This document shows positions 35,020 through 46,393 of a DNA stretch of 64,000 nt, piece by piece. Numbering within the stretch: the first letter of the stretch is position 1; each line of letters opens with the position of its first letter. Below the pieces are notes generated by a model. It did not search any database. It saw only the letters and a list, made by a program, of their open reading frames with translations, and was not told the origin of the DNA. A program made the position numbers and the translations under genes. This DNA is from Acephala macrosclerotiorum (taxonomy: Eukaryota > Ascomycota > Leotiomycetes > Helotiales > Mollisiaceae). The stretch covers positions 146,608 to 210,607 of the forward strand of contig MU119281.1 in assembly GCA_014904845.1 (NCBI GenBank). The letters run 5' to 3'.

Positions 35020-36204
35020 TTATGCTACAAGGGATATCACTTTAGCAAGGGAAAAGACAGACCTCCAAATCCAGGAGCCGCAGTCAACTCTTCGGCTTTC
35101 AACTAAGGAATTCCCGAATACTGGGGACAGCCTTTGAAGCCTCTCCAGAAGAATGCGGCTTCCCAAGGCTCCATGCCCAACACCATCAATAACCACCCTC
35201 TTTGCACCCCTAATTTCCTCAACAAGAAAATCCATACTCTGCTTCAAATAGCCCGGACTCTGTGTACCAGACAGTAAAAGTATATCCACACTCGGCCCCT
35301 CATTCCCTTCCTTCTTCTCCAATACCCTCCACCTCTCGGCACCTCCAATCATACCCTCCACAACAGCAAAATCATACCGCAACATACCACCCAGCCCTTT
35401 AAACGTACAATTTCCTCTCTCCTCCCCACCAGCGGCAAGCCTCTTCTTCTCAGCCTTTTCTTGAGCAGCAAAGCTGAACGTTGACAAGATCCACATCACC
35501 CACCGCGGGATCCAGGCTGGTCCCAACTGCGTGCACCGTGCAGCGGTAATTAGAGCGCCAACCTCATCACCAGTTGCGGTCTCCCGCTCAAACCGGGTGA
35601 AAGCGGACAAGTCGAAGGTTGATGGACGGCTTGTCGTCAAGAGAGGTGGCTCGAACACGATTGCCTTGGCTATGCTCTTTAGGTTCAGGAAGGATGAAGA
35701 TAGGGTTGGAGATGCGGCTGTGAGTAAAGCGCGCAGGAGTATCAACGCCCCTGAGGAGGCGCCGATCACATATTTTGCCCCTGTTGCCGCGAGTAGCGTA
35801 TCTAGATCTCGTAACGAGCAGTCGAGCACTGCGGCTGTGAAGGCGGGGTTGTAGTTGCGTGGGTAAGTGTGATCGCCGAGGTGAATGGTACTTTCGTTAT
35901 CATTGTCTTTGCTCGTTGCGTTTTCATTTCCCTTGACGTTCGCCTTATATGTCACTGGAAGCTCGGTCACAGAAGTAGGATATCCCGATGATAATCCTCG
36001 CCCGCGTCGGGACACGATATGCACGGTATAGTAGGGGCTGAGCACCTCTGCTAACTCGGTATGCGTGAGAGCATAACTTACGGCGCCGTGGAGGACAAGG
36101 ACGCCTGGGCCTGCGCCAGCAGTGTAGTAGCTGATTTTGGAGCCATCTGCAGTATTGGCATAATGATGCGCGAGGGGGACCTTTGTCGATGGTGAAGCCA
36201 TCAT
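35020..36204 (-). CDS. Alpha/beta hydrolase fold protein (394 aa)
   Basis: A single-exon ORF. Oxyanion-hole motif VLHGA is at residues 37-41, the nucleophile elbow GASSG at 148-152 (Ser150), and the likely catalytic His in GVGHGAL at 341-347 (His344). An acidic partner is plausible in the DILLLSGT strand near residue 307. The fold is that of esterases and lipases; the substrate cannot be told. Loops at residues 90-115 (Asn/Asp-rich) and 250-265 are unusual insertions. It has no signal peptide, so it is probably intracellular. The motif set is complete and the enzyme could be active. Confidence 0.82.
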   Translation of the reverse strand: MMASPSTKVPLAHHYANTADGSKISYYTAGAGPGVLVLHGAVSYALTHTELAEVLSPYYTVHIVSRRGRGLSSGYPTSVTELPVTYKANVKGNENATSKDNDNESTIHLGDHTYPRNYNPAFTAAVLDCSLRDLDTLLAATGAKYVIGASSGALILLRALLTAASPTLSSSFLNLKSIAKAIVFEPPLLTTSRPSTFDLSAFTRFERETATGDEVGALITAARCTQLGPAWIPRWVMWILSTFSFAAQEKAEKKRLAAGGEERGNCTFKGLGGMLRYDFAVVEGMIGGAERWRVLEKKEGNEGPSVDILLLSGTQSPGYLKQSMDFLVEEIRGAKRVVIDGVGHGALGSRILLERLQRLSPVFGNSLVESRRVDCGSWIWRSVFSLAKVISLVA

Positions 36205-36599
36205 GAGGTTTCGGAATGTGAACTAGAAGTCTCGACTCGTTACTCTTTATTCGCAAGAGTGGGCCGAAGAAGTACAACATATGAAATTAGGCATTTGAGT
36301 TCGACAGATGTGAGGTATATTGGAAAGGTAGATCTCCTGACTTTTAGCTGATGTCCCACCAATAGTATTCGTCTAAAATCCCGAGGGTTTTCTATGAAAT
36401 GACAGGTGATTTGACATAAAATTAGGTGCTTTACGGGAGGTTCGATCGGATGACAGTAAGCCGGATGAACGTACAGCCCCATTGTGAGATCAATCGAGCA
36501 TTCTATTGGGCGTGATTTAATAAGGTGATTAGTGTTTCTATCATACCAGCGGGGTACCCCGATCACCCTATTATTGACAATGCTACTATTGGTCTCAAA
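36205..36599. other. Intergenic region
   Basis: This is the upstream flank of the hydrolase gene. A minus-strand open frame at 36240-36611 has no recognisable features and is not called. Confidence 0.45.
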
Positions 36600-37060
36600 A
36601 ATCAAACGCATTATTTATTTAGTTATAAATTGAAAAGAGTACTTAATTTACAATTGCATTTTTACCCATTTGCAAATACCCGTTTTTAATAATTTTTTTG
36701 AAACAATTATTATTAATATATTAAATATAAAATATAAAAATTACGTAAAAATTGAAAAAAAAAAAAAATTAATTTAATAAAACTTTTAAAATTTTATATA
36801 ATAAAAAATAAATAAACGATTTAATAAATTATAATAATTATTATATTAAATAAATATTAGAAATTAATATTTTTTTTTATTAATAAAAAATAATTATTAA
36901 ATATTTTATTTAATAAATTAAATAAATATAAATAATTTGATAATCGTTAAAACTCGAACGTAATAATTAATAATAAATTAATTAATTTATATAAATAAAA
37001 TGGGCAAAAGAATATTTAATTGTTTATAAAAAGTAAAAAGTTTTTTATATACTAGAAAAC
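36600..37060. repeat. AT-rich block, probably a mutated transposon relic
   Basis: The block is almost pure A and T. The few cytosines sit largely in CpG (ACGT, ACGA, TCGT). The composition fits repeat-induced C-to-T mutation that spared CpG. No terminal repeats or coding traces are visible. It borders the broken 2EXR copy at 37355. Confidence 0.5.
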
Positions 37061-37354
37061 ATGTAACCAGCACTACTTTTGAAACTAGTTAATACAAAGA
37101 AGAATTTTAAAAAGGCAGCGAGTAGCCCTGCTACAACAGCCATATCGCCAGTCAGTTCAACGTCCTCGACAGAGCCGATATCAATTCCATCACCCAGTCC
37201 AGTCTGTTACTACCCGATCTACCTCCTCGACAACTCCGGCCATTGCGCCCCTCAATGCCAAGGTCTACTTCTTACTTCGGAGTCGTGAGGCTGTCCACAC
37301 CTCTGGCGTAGGAGGATCTTGGTCAACCTCAAGATTAATCAAGCTCTCAGCCCG

Positions 37355-37925
37355 GAAATATTATTCCTCGAACCGGAAATTAATGTCAGGGAACTTCGTC
37401 TTCGGGAATTTAGCCTCCAAGTGTTTCATAGAATTGCGAATCGATCCGACGATACTGCGGACACTCAAAGGCAGATTGATATTTCCGGGTTTCCAATCGC
37501 CATCGAGCTCCTTGTTGTACTGAATTGGTCCATCGTTCGAAAACAAAAGCATATACTCCCCGACCAAAATCGACAATGTCTCTAGGCAGGGAAACAAGGA
37601 CAAGAAACTCGTCAAGTTATTTCCGGCGACCTCGCGATACAGCATCGAACTAATAGCGAGATACTTCAAGGTTGGTACAGTCCTCTATTCGGTATGAACA
37701 CGGTCGGCGGCTGCTCGGGACGCACGAGGTATTGGCCAAAATGTATCAATGTCCACAGAAACGGACACCTTGGCTCAACCCCCTGCGAGCGAGAAAGGAT
37801 AGCTTATACAGAGGTTGCTTATGGCGGCGATTCTCGATCTCAGCCTTAGCGATCTCGTCCTCTGTCTCGATCTCAAGGTATTATCAACCAGCTCCTTCTC
37901 TCTTGTGCTTCGCATTCGGTTAGTA
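37355..37925 (-). pseudogene. Broken 2EXR-family gene
   Basis: Minus-strand fragments read [20 protein letters not shown] and YKLSF at about 37800-37880, and LFPCLETLSILVGEYMLLF, then IQYNKELDGDW and FPDINFRFEE at 37361-37620. These are the middle and C-terminal blocks of 2EXR proteins in the right order. Frameshifts separate them, and the N-terminal motif is missing. It lies next to an AT-rich block. Confidence 0.6.
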
Positions 37926-38404
37926 AGCTTGCCGCTCTTGCTCAGGCGCTAATCACCCTCGGCTCACCCTCGGCTCAGCCAGCTCACCCGGACCCCCTGA
38001 GCCCTCCGAACACCTCCTCATGGGATACTGCTTTCCGGTTTCTTGGCTAATCACACTTAGTCTTACCCAGCGTTCTCTCATATCAAATTTGTCAGGTTTT
38101 GACACGACGCTCACAGAGCCCAAACAAGCTCCCAGGGGTTCCAAAGTGGACGCCTCCTAAATATGCCCAACGTTTTGTCTATGGTGTAAGGTAGCTCAGC
38201 ATGGATGCCCCCACGGAGAGTACCGCTGTTCTCTCCTTCTCCTCCGACTTGTTTAGAAATAGGGACATGGAAAGCACGAAGCAAAAGGCATGCTGATGGC
38301 GAAATTTCGGTCGAGATAGTTTTTTAAAGCTCATGTAAACAAGGCCTCGAGTCTGCATTTTGGCTCCGTCAAATATTGAGGATGAATCCATGAAACGCCC
38401 AAAC
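37926..38404. other. Intergenic region
   Basis: The stretch lies between the broken 2EXR copy and the mosaic zinc-finger gene. No gene is seen; a stretch near 37960-38000 has short repeated CGGCTCACC elements. Confidence 0.45.
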
Positions 38405-41400
38405 TCATGTGGCTGATTGCACAGCGCTACTCTGTTCAATATTGGACTGAACACGAATAGGCAAGTCAGCCTTGGGAGGTTCTTCAAAGCCAGAAATTTC
38501 AGGAGTGGAATGAGCATAGCAACCGGGATCTTTCAACATGGGCTCATAGCGGAACTGTCGTTGAAGCTGTCTCGGCTCTTCGTAGATACTTCCTTGTTCT
38601 CGAGAACGCTTCTTTGGATTCCGTTCAATGGAGGCGAGCGGCTCCTCATCGAAAGATGAGTTGGATTTTGCTGGTCTTTGAGATTTCTGCTTGCTAGGCC
38701 AAGTATGCATGTCGTATACGCAGGGACCTTCATGATTCATATCGTCCGGACTCCAAGGAGAAGTCGGGAGCAAGTCCTCGTCATGAAGCGTATAAGTATT
38801 GGCTTCACTGTATCGGAAGTCATTCCTTGATCGATTTCGATAACATATGGTAGGTCTCGTTGGGTAATCAGTGTGGCCGAAAATGACTGCTCCGGCTTCT
38901 TCTAACAACTCTGGAGACCTAAAGGCCTCGGGAACGACTTGGGACTCTTGGAGTATCTGTTGAATTCGGTTGCAAGTATATTCCTTCGATATAGTTGAAC
39001 AGGGCTCGAAAAGATTTTTACCTCGGGACCATCGCAGATGTGTCGAAGTCAAGTGCTCTTTTGTGACACGTGACCCGGCCTCCTCGTAAAGAATGTTGAG
39101 AATGGATATGCTGGCTGTGAGATAGTCCTTGTCTTTAGGCACATGTTGCCACTTCTGGCAGAGGCCTGATGCAGCCTCCAAGTCCGGTGTGATAAGGTCC
39201 TCAAACCCACTTGCAAAAAACACAGTGGCGTTGAGATCTTGAACCAACTTTATCCATTCTCCATGACCATCTCGGAGAGCAGTCTCTTTCAGGCGTATTG
39301 GCGATCTCTCCTGAACCAAGTCCATGAACTCCCATCCTCTCAGAGTTGGTTCTAAAGTCTCGTGTACAGAATCTTCCTTCATTGTGCCTTTTATCACGTT
39401 CCTGTCCGTTAAATTTTCCAGCAATGACCAAATACTGAGAACCATATCTCTGAATCGGTATTCACCTACACCGGGTGTAAGTTCATCGTTGTAGAGTAGG
39501 ACTGAGGAGCTATGTAGCAGCATTCTTTCAGCGCCCTCTTGGACTGTTAAAGCAGGATCTGTAGGTGTGAGCTCTGCCGTCATTTTATTGATAGAAAACG
39601 GGTCACGATGATGTCTTGCTTGAGCAATATGTGCGATGACTGCCGACGACGGTACGAGCCAAGCTCTCTTATCTCGAGTGTCGTAAAGAACGACCGGTGT
39701 TCTCGAAGCGTGCTTGATGATCCTTTGATACGGCCCGCTTCGTGAGATATGGAGCTTGCCATCCTTCTGCCCAAGCGAAAAATTGATGATTTTAGAGCCA
39801 AGATTATCTTGAGAAACAAAATACTCATCGCCTGTCCTGTGTGCTCTGACTGGTTCTTTAGTATCTGACCAGTCGAGAATTCGATAATCCGCATCCGCAG
39901 TCCCTAGGTGGGAAGTTGTCTTACCCCACCATCCCAGAAATGCACGCTTCGTGTTGACTGCTTCATAATCCACAGTGTCCAATAAGGCTCGACCTAGACA
40001 TCGATCATCAACTTCCCAGTAAGGCAATCGAATGTCGTCCTCATTTCGGATATAGTGCCATTGAATGGAGGCATTGGTGCGGTGAAGCGGGACGAAGATG
40101 CTAGAAAAGCCCTTGATCAAAATACCGCCATCGAACTCTACGGCTCGGCTGGCTCCTCCGAGCGCCGCCATCATACGAACCGGAATTTCCAGGCCCTTTT
40201 CGTCGTGGTAGCGATCGCTTATCGGGAAGCCACAAGCAATGACAGGATTGGAAAAAAGGGCGTGCCAACAACTCTCCTCTCCAGTATCTAAAGGTTCGTC
40301 CAAGTACTCCATGCTTGTGCGACCTGTTGCTCCATATACACACCACGTCATTAAACATCGTGACTGACTGATCTGACCAGAAGTCGAGGTACGAAGAGCA
40401 CAGCCAAGCCAGGCAAGTTGTTGAGCAATGCTCACAATACCGTACTCTGACCCACTAACGAGGACCTCCTGTATGGCCGGATTGGGAGATTTCTGGAAAC
40501 TGATATCCAATTTTTCGTTCATATAATCTGGAAGAGATCAGTTGAGGTGGCCAGTTGTGGCTTTCTCGCGAATTCAAATACATGAAAAGTTGGAGAGGAA
40601 GACGGGTACTGAATTTCCATGAATACTTGCGAGTTATCTAGAAACACCCTCAAAAGAGAAGGCTCAACAAGATCGCTGAGGATTTTAATGAGGGCGGAAG
40701 AAATGAATGAAAAGCGTACCTGTCGAGACATTGGAACTTCCAAAGTCTAATGATTGTTGCAAAGCATCCAAAAGCACAATGCTACCCCAGTGCCGCTGCA
40801 GGTAGTCTGCAACGGTTTCCGCTTGCGTATGCAACGCTGATCCTGTCAAAGTAATGACGGAACCAATGGGTATTTTGCGACCATCCTCGAATTGCTCCTT
40901 CATGAAAGTCTTCACGTTCCATTGAACATCAAAAGAAGCTTTGCATCTGCGGCTATTAGCGGAATGGGGTAAGTCTGGTGTTAGTGCTGTAACGCCTTCC
41001 GGTATATGACTTCTGGGCTGTTCTGGGACAAATATGCACTCTTGTTGAAAGCGCTGGCAGCTTGAGCAACGACCCTCCGGATTTTGGTCAAAGCCAGAAC
41101 AGCGGACCTGGGATAGTTAGTTACAAGGTGCTTCGCCTCAAAAAGTAGAATTGTGGTTTGAAAGCTGCGTATTGATTGCGCCACTTGGCACAATAAGCTG
41201 GCGTTTTGCGTGGGTGTGTTTCATCTTACCTTACGTCTTCGGCAATATACGCACGCAATCGCTGTTGGTTGGCTCGGAGCGCCCCTCGCATATCCCAGAT
41301 GCTTCAGCATTACGTCGCGAATGCTCCCTAATCCGTCTACCAGAATTGATTCGCATACATGATACCCTGACATCGATGGCGGAACAGGCGGAGGAGTGAG

Positions 41401-44400
41401 ATCATTTCTGTCTCTCCTAGCTAATGATGGATGTGTATGCAGATGTGCCAAGTAATCCCGTGGAGATAATTGGAGTTCAGAAACATCATTTCCCTTACCG
41501 CCTTCAGTCGTCATACCAATGGGAATGTCGGGATACTTCGGCAAGCGCGTCGAGCCTGAAAGAGGATATATACATTTTATCTTACTTTCTACACAGGCGT
41601 TGCAAACCGAGCGGATGCCGTTGTTGACACCTTCTATATTAGCCACCAGATAGGTGATAATGCAGAATGAAGCCGACACTCACATTTTACCTTGTTGCGC
41701 AGACAATTGATACACTGCGAGCACGTTGCAGGTGAGGACTGCACCATCCGAGGCTTCTCCTCCCGTTCTGCATTTATAACGCATCTACTCCCGTAATCAG
41801 GAATCCTATACGCAGTAGAACTAGCGCCTCTCGAAGGTCCACTTCCTGCTCGGCCTCCACGAGGTCCTCCACTGCCTCTCCCACCTCTGGTTGGTAAGGG
41901 GGTGTTGAAAGTAGCTGAAGGAACAAATGGTACTGGAGCCCACTTTCCTTTTTGATACGCCATGTTTGGATTGCTGTTGTCTTTCTCGTCTTCCTCGTCC
42001 TTCTTGACTTTGTCTTCAGGTTCACGTTTCTCTTCGTCGTCGTCCTGGGTGGGTTCTTCTTGCTCTTGGAGGAGGTCTGGTGTTTTTGGATCTAAATATA
42101 GGTCCCCTCCAGGGCTTTTCCCTCCCTGGCTTGTTGATATCTCTCTAAATCTATCAAAGAAAGACCTAGGGTGATTCTCATACTCTGTCTTCGACTGTGG
42201 GAGTACCGGGGCTTTCTGTTCGGTCTTTGGCCATTGACCTCGCTGCTGATAACCCGTACAAACGAAGCCACCGCGTAAGCAATTGGTACCTACAAATTAG
42301 TATGAATAAAGTCTGTTTTAAAGCAACTTACACTCTGGCTTGGCTTCATCACATTTCATTTTTCGCCTGCGACAAGTCAAACAGCCGGTCTTTGTGCGGT
42401 TGGTGAAGTTTCGCTTCCGTTTCTTAGGATTAAGCTCGGGATCGGGGAGGTTGAGCATGTCAACGTTATCGTCATCGGGGGCGTTCATTGTATTTTCCTC
42501 GCTGCTAAGAGCGACGATAGGAATTGGATTTAATTGCTGATAATTCGCACAAATGAAGCCACCGCGTAAGCAATTGGTACCTACAAAATTAATATAAATC
42601 AAGTCTATTATAAAGCGACTTACACTCTGGCTTGGCTTTATCACATTTCATTTTTCGCCTGTGACAAGTCGAACAACCGGTCTTTATGCGGTTAGTGAAG
42701 TTTCGCTTCCGTTTCTTAGGATTAAGCTCGGGCTCGAGGAAGTTGAGCATATCAACGTCATCTTCATCGAAGGCGTTCATTGTATTTCCCTTGCTGCTAA
42801 GAGCGACGATAGGAATTGGACTTACTTGCTGACTCTGTGTACCGATCTGCTTGTTGTATTCGGAAGCTCCAGATGAAGGAAAGGGTAGCCCCGCAATGTT
42901 AGCCTGTGTAAGATACTGATTCGAGGGTCCGGGAATTTCTGCTTTTGTAGCCTCTCCTAGGTCCATAACAACAGCTTTCTTCTCCCCAGGCAGAATCTCC
43001 TCCGTAAAGCCTTGCTCCGATCCTTTTGACTCCCAGTAGTCATCTCTCACACGACGACCATTGACGATCATTTTGCTACCAAACTGTCGAAACATTGATT
43101 TGGCCGTGACGATCGCGATTTGTCGACCTACTGATAAATATGGCAATATCTCTCGCTCCATGAGGCCCTCTTTCTCTTCGTAGCTGGCGATGATCTCGTA
43201 CAAATCTCGATTCTCGGTAAACAGGAGGTAGGAATCTCGGTAACCTAAAACCTTTGCACATTCAGTTGCTAACATGAACAATTTGTTGCCTCTGTTGAGC
43301 ACAAGAAAGGCTTGACATAGATATTCGCGACCCCCATTGAGTTGACCAGTCGGTGTAACTTTCTCTTCGCCGGCATCATCATGTTCTCGTGTGATGTACT
43401 CATCCCCCTCTGGGCAGAGCTGACCTATTGTATGGTCTTGCACTGAATTTGCCTCGATGATATTCGTGCTCGAATTGGAGATTAACGGGGACAATAGCAC
43501 TCCGCCCATGCCTATATCGTCACCATCCCCGGCATTTGAGCCCTCATAATTATCATTACTACCAAAACTCCCTATACTTGCTCTTCTCCCAGCACAGCCG
43601 CCTAGAACCTTGCTATGACGCTCCAAAGCATCGCCTCGCGCGAATTTGCGATTACACTTAGGGCAAATGTGGGGACGCTCTCCAGTGTGCAATTTCATGT
43701 GGCGCTTTAAGTCGTGCAATCTTCGGAACCTCATAGAGCATGTTTGGCAGACATACGGCTTTTCTTGCCTGTGTGTCAGAAGGTGGCTCTTGAGATCTTG
43801 GTGGCGCGTGAATTCAGTCTCGCAATAGGGACATTTATGTTTCTTCTGAGACGGTGAACGTGGTGCTAGCAGGACTGAATCCTGTTCGGGGGCTATTGTT
43901 GGGCCAGACACTCCTAATGAAATTGGTTCGCAGCTCTGGCTCGGTGACATTGGTAAACGTACCATGAATTAATTTGACTTTCATCTTATCCACCATCGAA
44001 GTCTGGGCTCCCATATTTCCATCATCAGTATCCGGAGAAAGACTTCTCTTGATACCTCGAGGGCTGATGTCTGAAGTAGCTTCGGGCAATATGTCAGCTG
44101 CGCGAATGTCAGTAAATACTCAAATCGTTGAACACCTTGTCTTAATGGAGCGATATCAAACACTTGATCGTAAGCTCCATGATCATAAGTACTCGAGAAT
44201 TCAATGAAGTTAAGGAGGTCTTGCCAGAATTGAGATCCAGAATGGCACCGTCTGTGTGCTCATTGATGATGACTTGTGCGGGATCCAAATCTTCGACCTG
44301 GCTAGGATCCGTAAGTTTTCCTAGAAGCTTCTTACGGTGTTCTTCCTGCTGGGCTAGACGCTCTCTTTCTTCCTCACGACGGTCCCGTGCAAAGACATCT

Positions 44401-44441
44401 TTGAGAACTTCGGCACCGGAAGAGCCGCTTTTTCCGTCCAT
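38405..44441 (-). CDS. Mosaic regulator: C2H2 fingers, RSC7/Npl6 domain, four Zn2Cys6 clusters and a large unknown domain
   Basis: Exons 43963-44097, 42624-43913, 42332-42580, 41684-42289, 41230-41630, 40720-41107 and 38405-40527 join in phase. In order: three C2H2 fingers (from KCPYCETEFTRHQDLKSHLL); a CRC_subunit domain as in RSC7/Npl6/Swp82 chromatin remodelling subunits (YLCQAFLVLNRGNKLFMLAT, VTAKSMFRQFGSKMIVNGRR); then four Zn2Cys6 clusters, each cut by an intron (TGCSTCHRRKMKC, TGCLTCRRRKMKC, CINCLRNKVKC, CVYCRRRKVRC); an acidic and Gly/Arg-rich linker; and a C-terminal region with GSVITLTGSAL and IVSIAQQLAWLGCAL, typical of uncharacterised fungal proteins. The C2H2, CRC and first Zn2Cys6 half share one uninterrupted ORF, so that fusion is certain. 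The last intron (40528-40719) is 192 bases. The 5' end is unresolved: the ATG at 44441 (MDGKSGSSGAEVLKDVF) and a frame with FWQDLLNFIEFSSTYDHGAY both look coding. It may be two genes, with the second at 38405-40522. Confidence 0.6.
42248..42829 (-). repeat. Tandem duplication of a 291-base exon-intron unit
   Basis: Bases 42248-42538 and 42539-42829 are direct repeats, roughly nine in ten identical. Each contains the acceptor half of one Zn2Cys6 cluster, a short intron (42-43 bases) at the same place, and the donor half of another cluster with the upstream NPKKRKRNFTNR basic stretch. The duplication added one cluster to the mosaic gene. Confidence 0.85.
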
Positions 44442-45599
44442 GGCTCTAGAACAGACTTTCTGACACCGAAACAAGGAAGCTGATCTTTTCAAATAAGTAG
44501 GATGGCCTTTGCTTTCCAGCCTCTCGTGACGACCTGTGAAGTGGCAGCCTGATATCCCGTGATCTTCAAAACAGGCAAGGAATCAAAGTGGTACACAAAG
44601 CTAAAATAGGCACAAAGAACTGAATAGAACTCATAAGCACGAACTGACCTCGACTGATGTCATTGTTATCGGGGAATGGCGCGAAGAGATGAAGAAAATG
44701 AACGAGGTGCGGCTGGCGGCTAAGATCTGAGATGGGGTGTCTCGAATAAGCAAGGCGTGTGGCGAAGCTCGGTGTGGCTTGCCGCTGCGAAGCTGCCACA
44801 TTTTGATCTGCCTTACCGATCTGTTCCATTCATTCACTAAACGTATTATTGGTCAGTAATGCCTCACCTGCCACTTCTGAGGCAAGTGGCGAGACTTGAT
44901 GTCGAGGTGAGGCGCTGTTGCCCACGAATTATGCCCCACAACAGTTGACATCTGAAGGAACGTCACTTGTTGCAAAGCAATCAATATCCCGAAACCTGCA
45001 AAGTCACTGAGTTGGCTTGTAAAAAAATCAGAGCTCGCCTTGTGAGAGCGGTCCAAATATTTGGGGCGCGTCTGCCATGCGGGTGACAACTGACTATCGT
45101 CACGTGCTCTTTGCTAAGAAGGATTCAAGATTAGCTTCGGTAAGGGAGCAGAAACGGATTCCCAGGCAAAGCTCAGTAAGGAAATTGTAGCTGGGGCACA
45201 TAAGGGGCCGAAATGGGTTCCACAATATGTAGCGGAGGCTGACTCAGGGCGTGCTCAGGTATGCTGAGGCTCTGCCCAGGCTTGCTCTACTTAGGCAATG
45301 CTCAGGATGACTTAGGCTGTGTCTAGCCATGCTCACCCTTGGCCGAGTTAAAAGCAGCATGAACTTACGTCCGGAAACTAAAACGGAACTGGCTCGAGAA
45401 AAAATCAATGTAGAGTCTATGGGTATTGAGAAGGGCTCTGTCTCAAAGCAAACGCTGTGAAGTGGAAGGTGTCGAGGATGATTGTATTGTTAAGGCGTTT
45501 GGGGCAGTGCAAACTGTGTGACTGCTGTTCGCCTACTTTACCGCCCAGGTGATTGTGGCTTGATGATTTCATTGTGGTCAAGTCCGGCACCGGAAGTCA
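44442..45599. other. Intergenic region with degenerate GCTCAGG repeats
   Basis: The stretch is upstream of the mosaic gene. From about 45240 to 45345 a motif near GCTCAGG or GCTTAGG recurs many times. No gene is seen. Confidence 0.45.
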
Positions 45600-45760
45600 T
45601 ATTTTCTTATAGAATATTACTTGAATAATAAATAAAGGAATTAGAATTAATATATAAATCAATAAAAATTTAAATATATAATAATATAATTAATTAGAAT
45701 GAATAGAACAATAGTATAAAAAACGTTAACCCATAGTATAGTAATACTGTTCGATATCAA
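45600..45760. repeat. Short AT-rich block
   Basis: An AT-rich stretch overlaps the 3' end of the neighbouring membrane protein gene. The composition resembles the larger mutated blocks. Confidence 0.4.
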
Positions 45761-46393
45761 GATAGAATTATAATTGACGTCGCTAAAGCCTAAGGCTACA
45801 TTATATACAAGCCATATCCACCTACCACTACCTTTGCCACACTCAGCCTGAGGCCTCACAATTAGAAACAGTAAGAGAATGTCGATGACAAGACAAAAAA
45901 TCCACTCGACTTGTTTACAGACAAGGCCCTGTGAGACGACCCTGATAATTGCTGTGTCTGATATCGGGAGTAGACCATAAGGAGTTTTCCAAATGTACCA
46001 TCCAGTCACAGCTGCGGAGAGGGCAAAGATCCCGAGAAGTCCTAAATCAAGACCTCCAATCAATCCGTTGCCGGCCACTATGATTGCACTCGCGAGGATA
46101 AAGAAAGCCAACATCATCATAATTCCAACGATGATCAAGTGTACGTCTATATATCCATGTCGTTTGCCCCTGATGGGTGCATCGTCCCGGAATCCATATA
46201 GGAGCAAGAAGATGACCACGAGAGCGAAAAGGCTCGCAAGGAAAAGCTCGGAAGCAAGAGCGAGCAGGTTTTGAACAGGCGCCTCTGGGAAAGAGATAAT
46301 GAACTGTGTTGCAAGAGTGAAACCGCCGGCAAATATGTTCAGTGGTGCCAGGACGTTGATCATGTCGGCGTAGAGTTTCTTCCGAGGTTCCAT
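45659..46393 (-). CDS. Small multi-pass membrane protein (244 aa)
   Basis: A single-exon ORF starting MEPRKKLYADMINVLAP. Six hydrophobic segments are visible: near residues 13-35, 41-66, 84-108, 114-134, 163-182 and 212-243. The middle ones are long and Ile/Leu/Met-rich. A short cytosolic-looking loop holds RDDAPIRGKRHG. I recognise no family. The last 30 residues (FILINYIIIYLNFY) lie in AT-rich DNA and may be a mutated extension of an originally shorter protein. Confidence 0.6.
   Translation of the reverse strand: MEPRKKLYADMINVLAPLNIFAGGFTLATQFIISFPEAPVQNLLALASELFLASLFALVVIFLLLYGFRDDAPIRGKRHGYIDVHLIIVGIMMMLAFFILASAIIVAGNGLIGGLDLGLLGIFALSAAVTGWYIWKTPYGLLPISDTAIIRVVSQGLVCKQVEWIFCLVIDILLLFLIVRPQAECGKGSGRWIWLVYNVALGFSDVNYNSILISNSITILWVNVFYTIVLFILINYIIIYLNFY

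Noticed and set aside
36240..36611. A 123-residue minus-strand ORF upstream of the hydrolase
   Set aside because: It has no recognisable motif or splice support and runs into the AT-rich block.
40519..40743. A minus-strand frame between exons of the mosaic gene, considered as an extra exon
   Set aside because: No pair of splice sites joins it in phase to both neighbours, whereas a single 192-base intron does.
44142..44240. Continuation of the frame from ATG 44441 to its stop at 44142
   Set aside because: The alternative frame in the same stretch splices in phase to the next exon and is more protein-like, so this tail is probably not translated.
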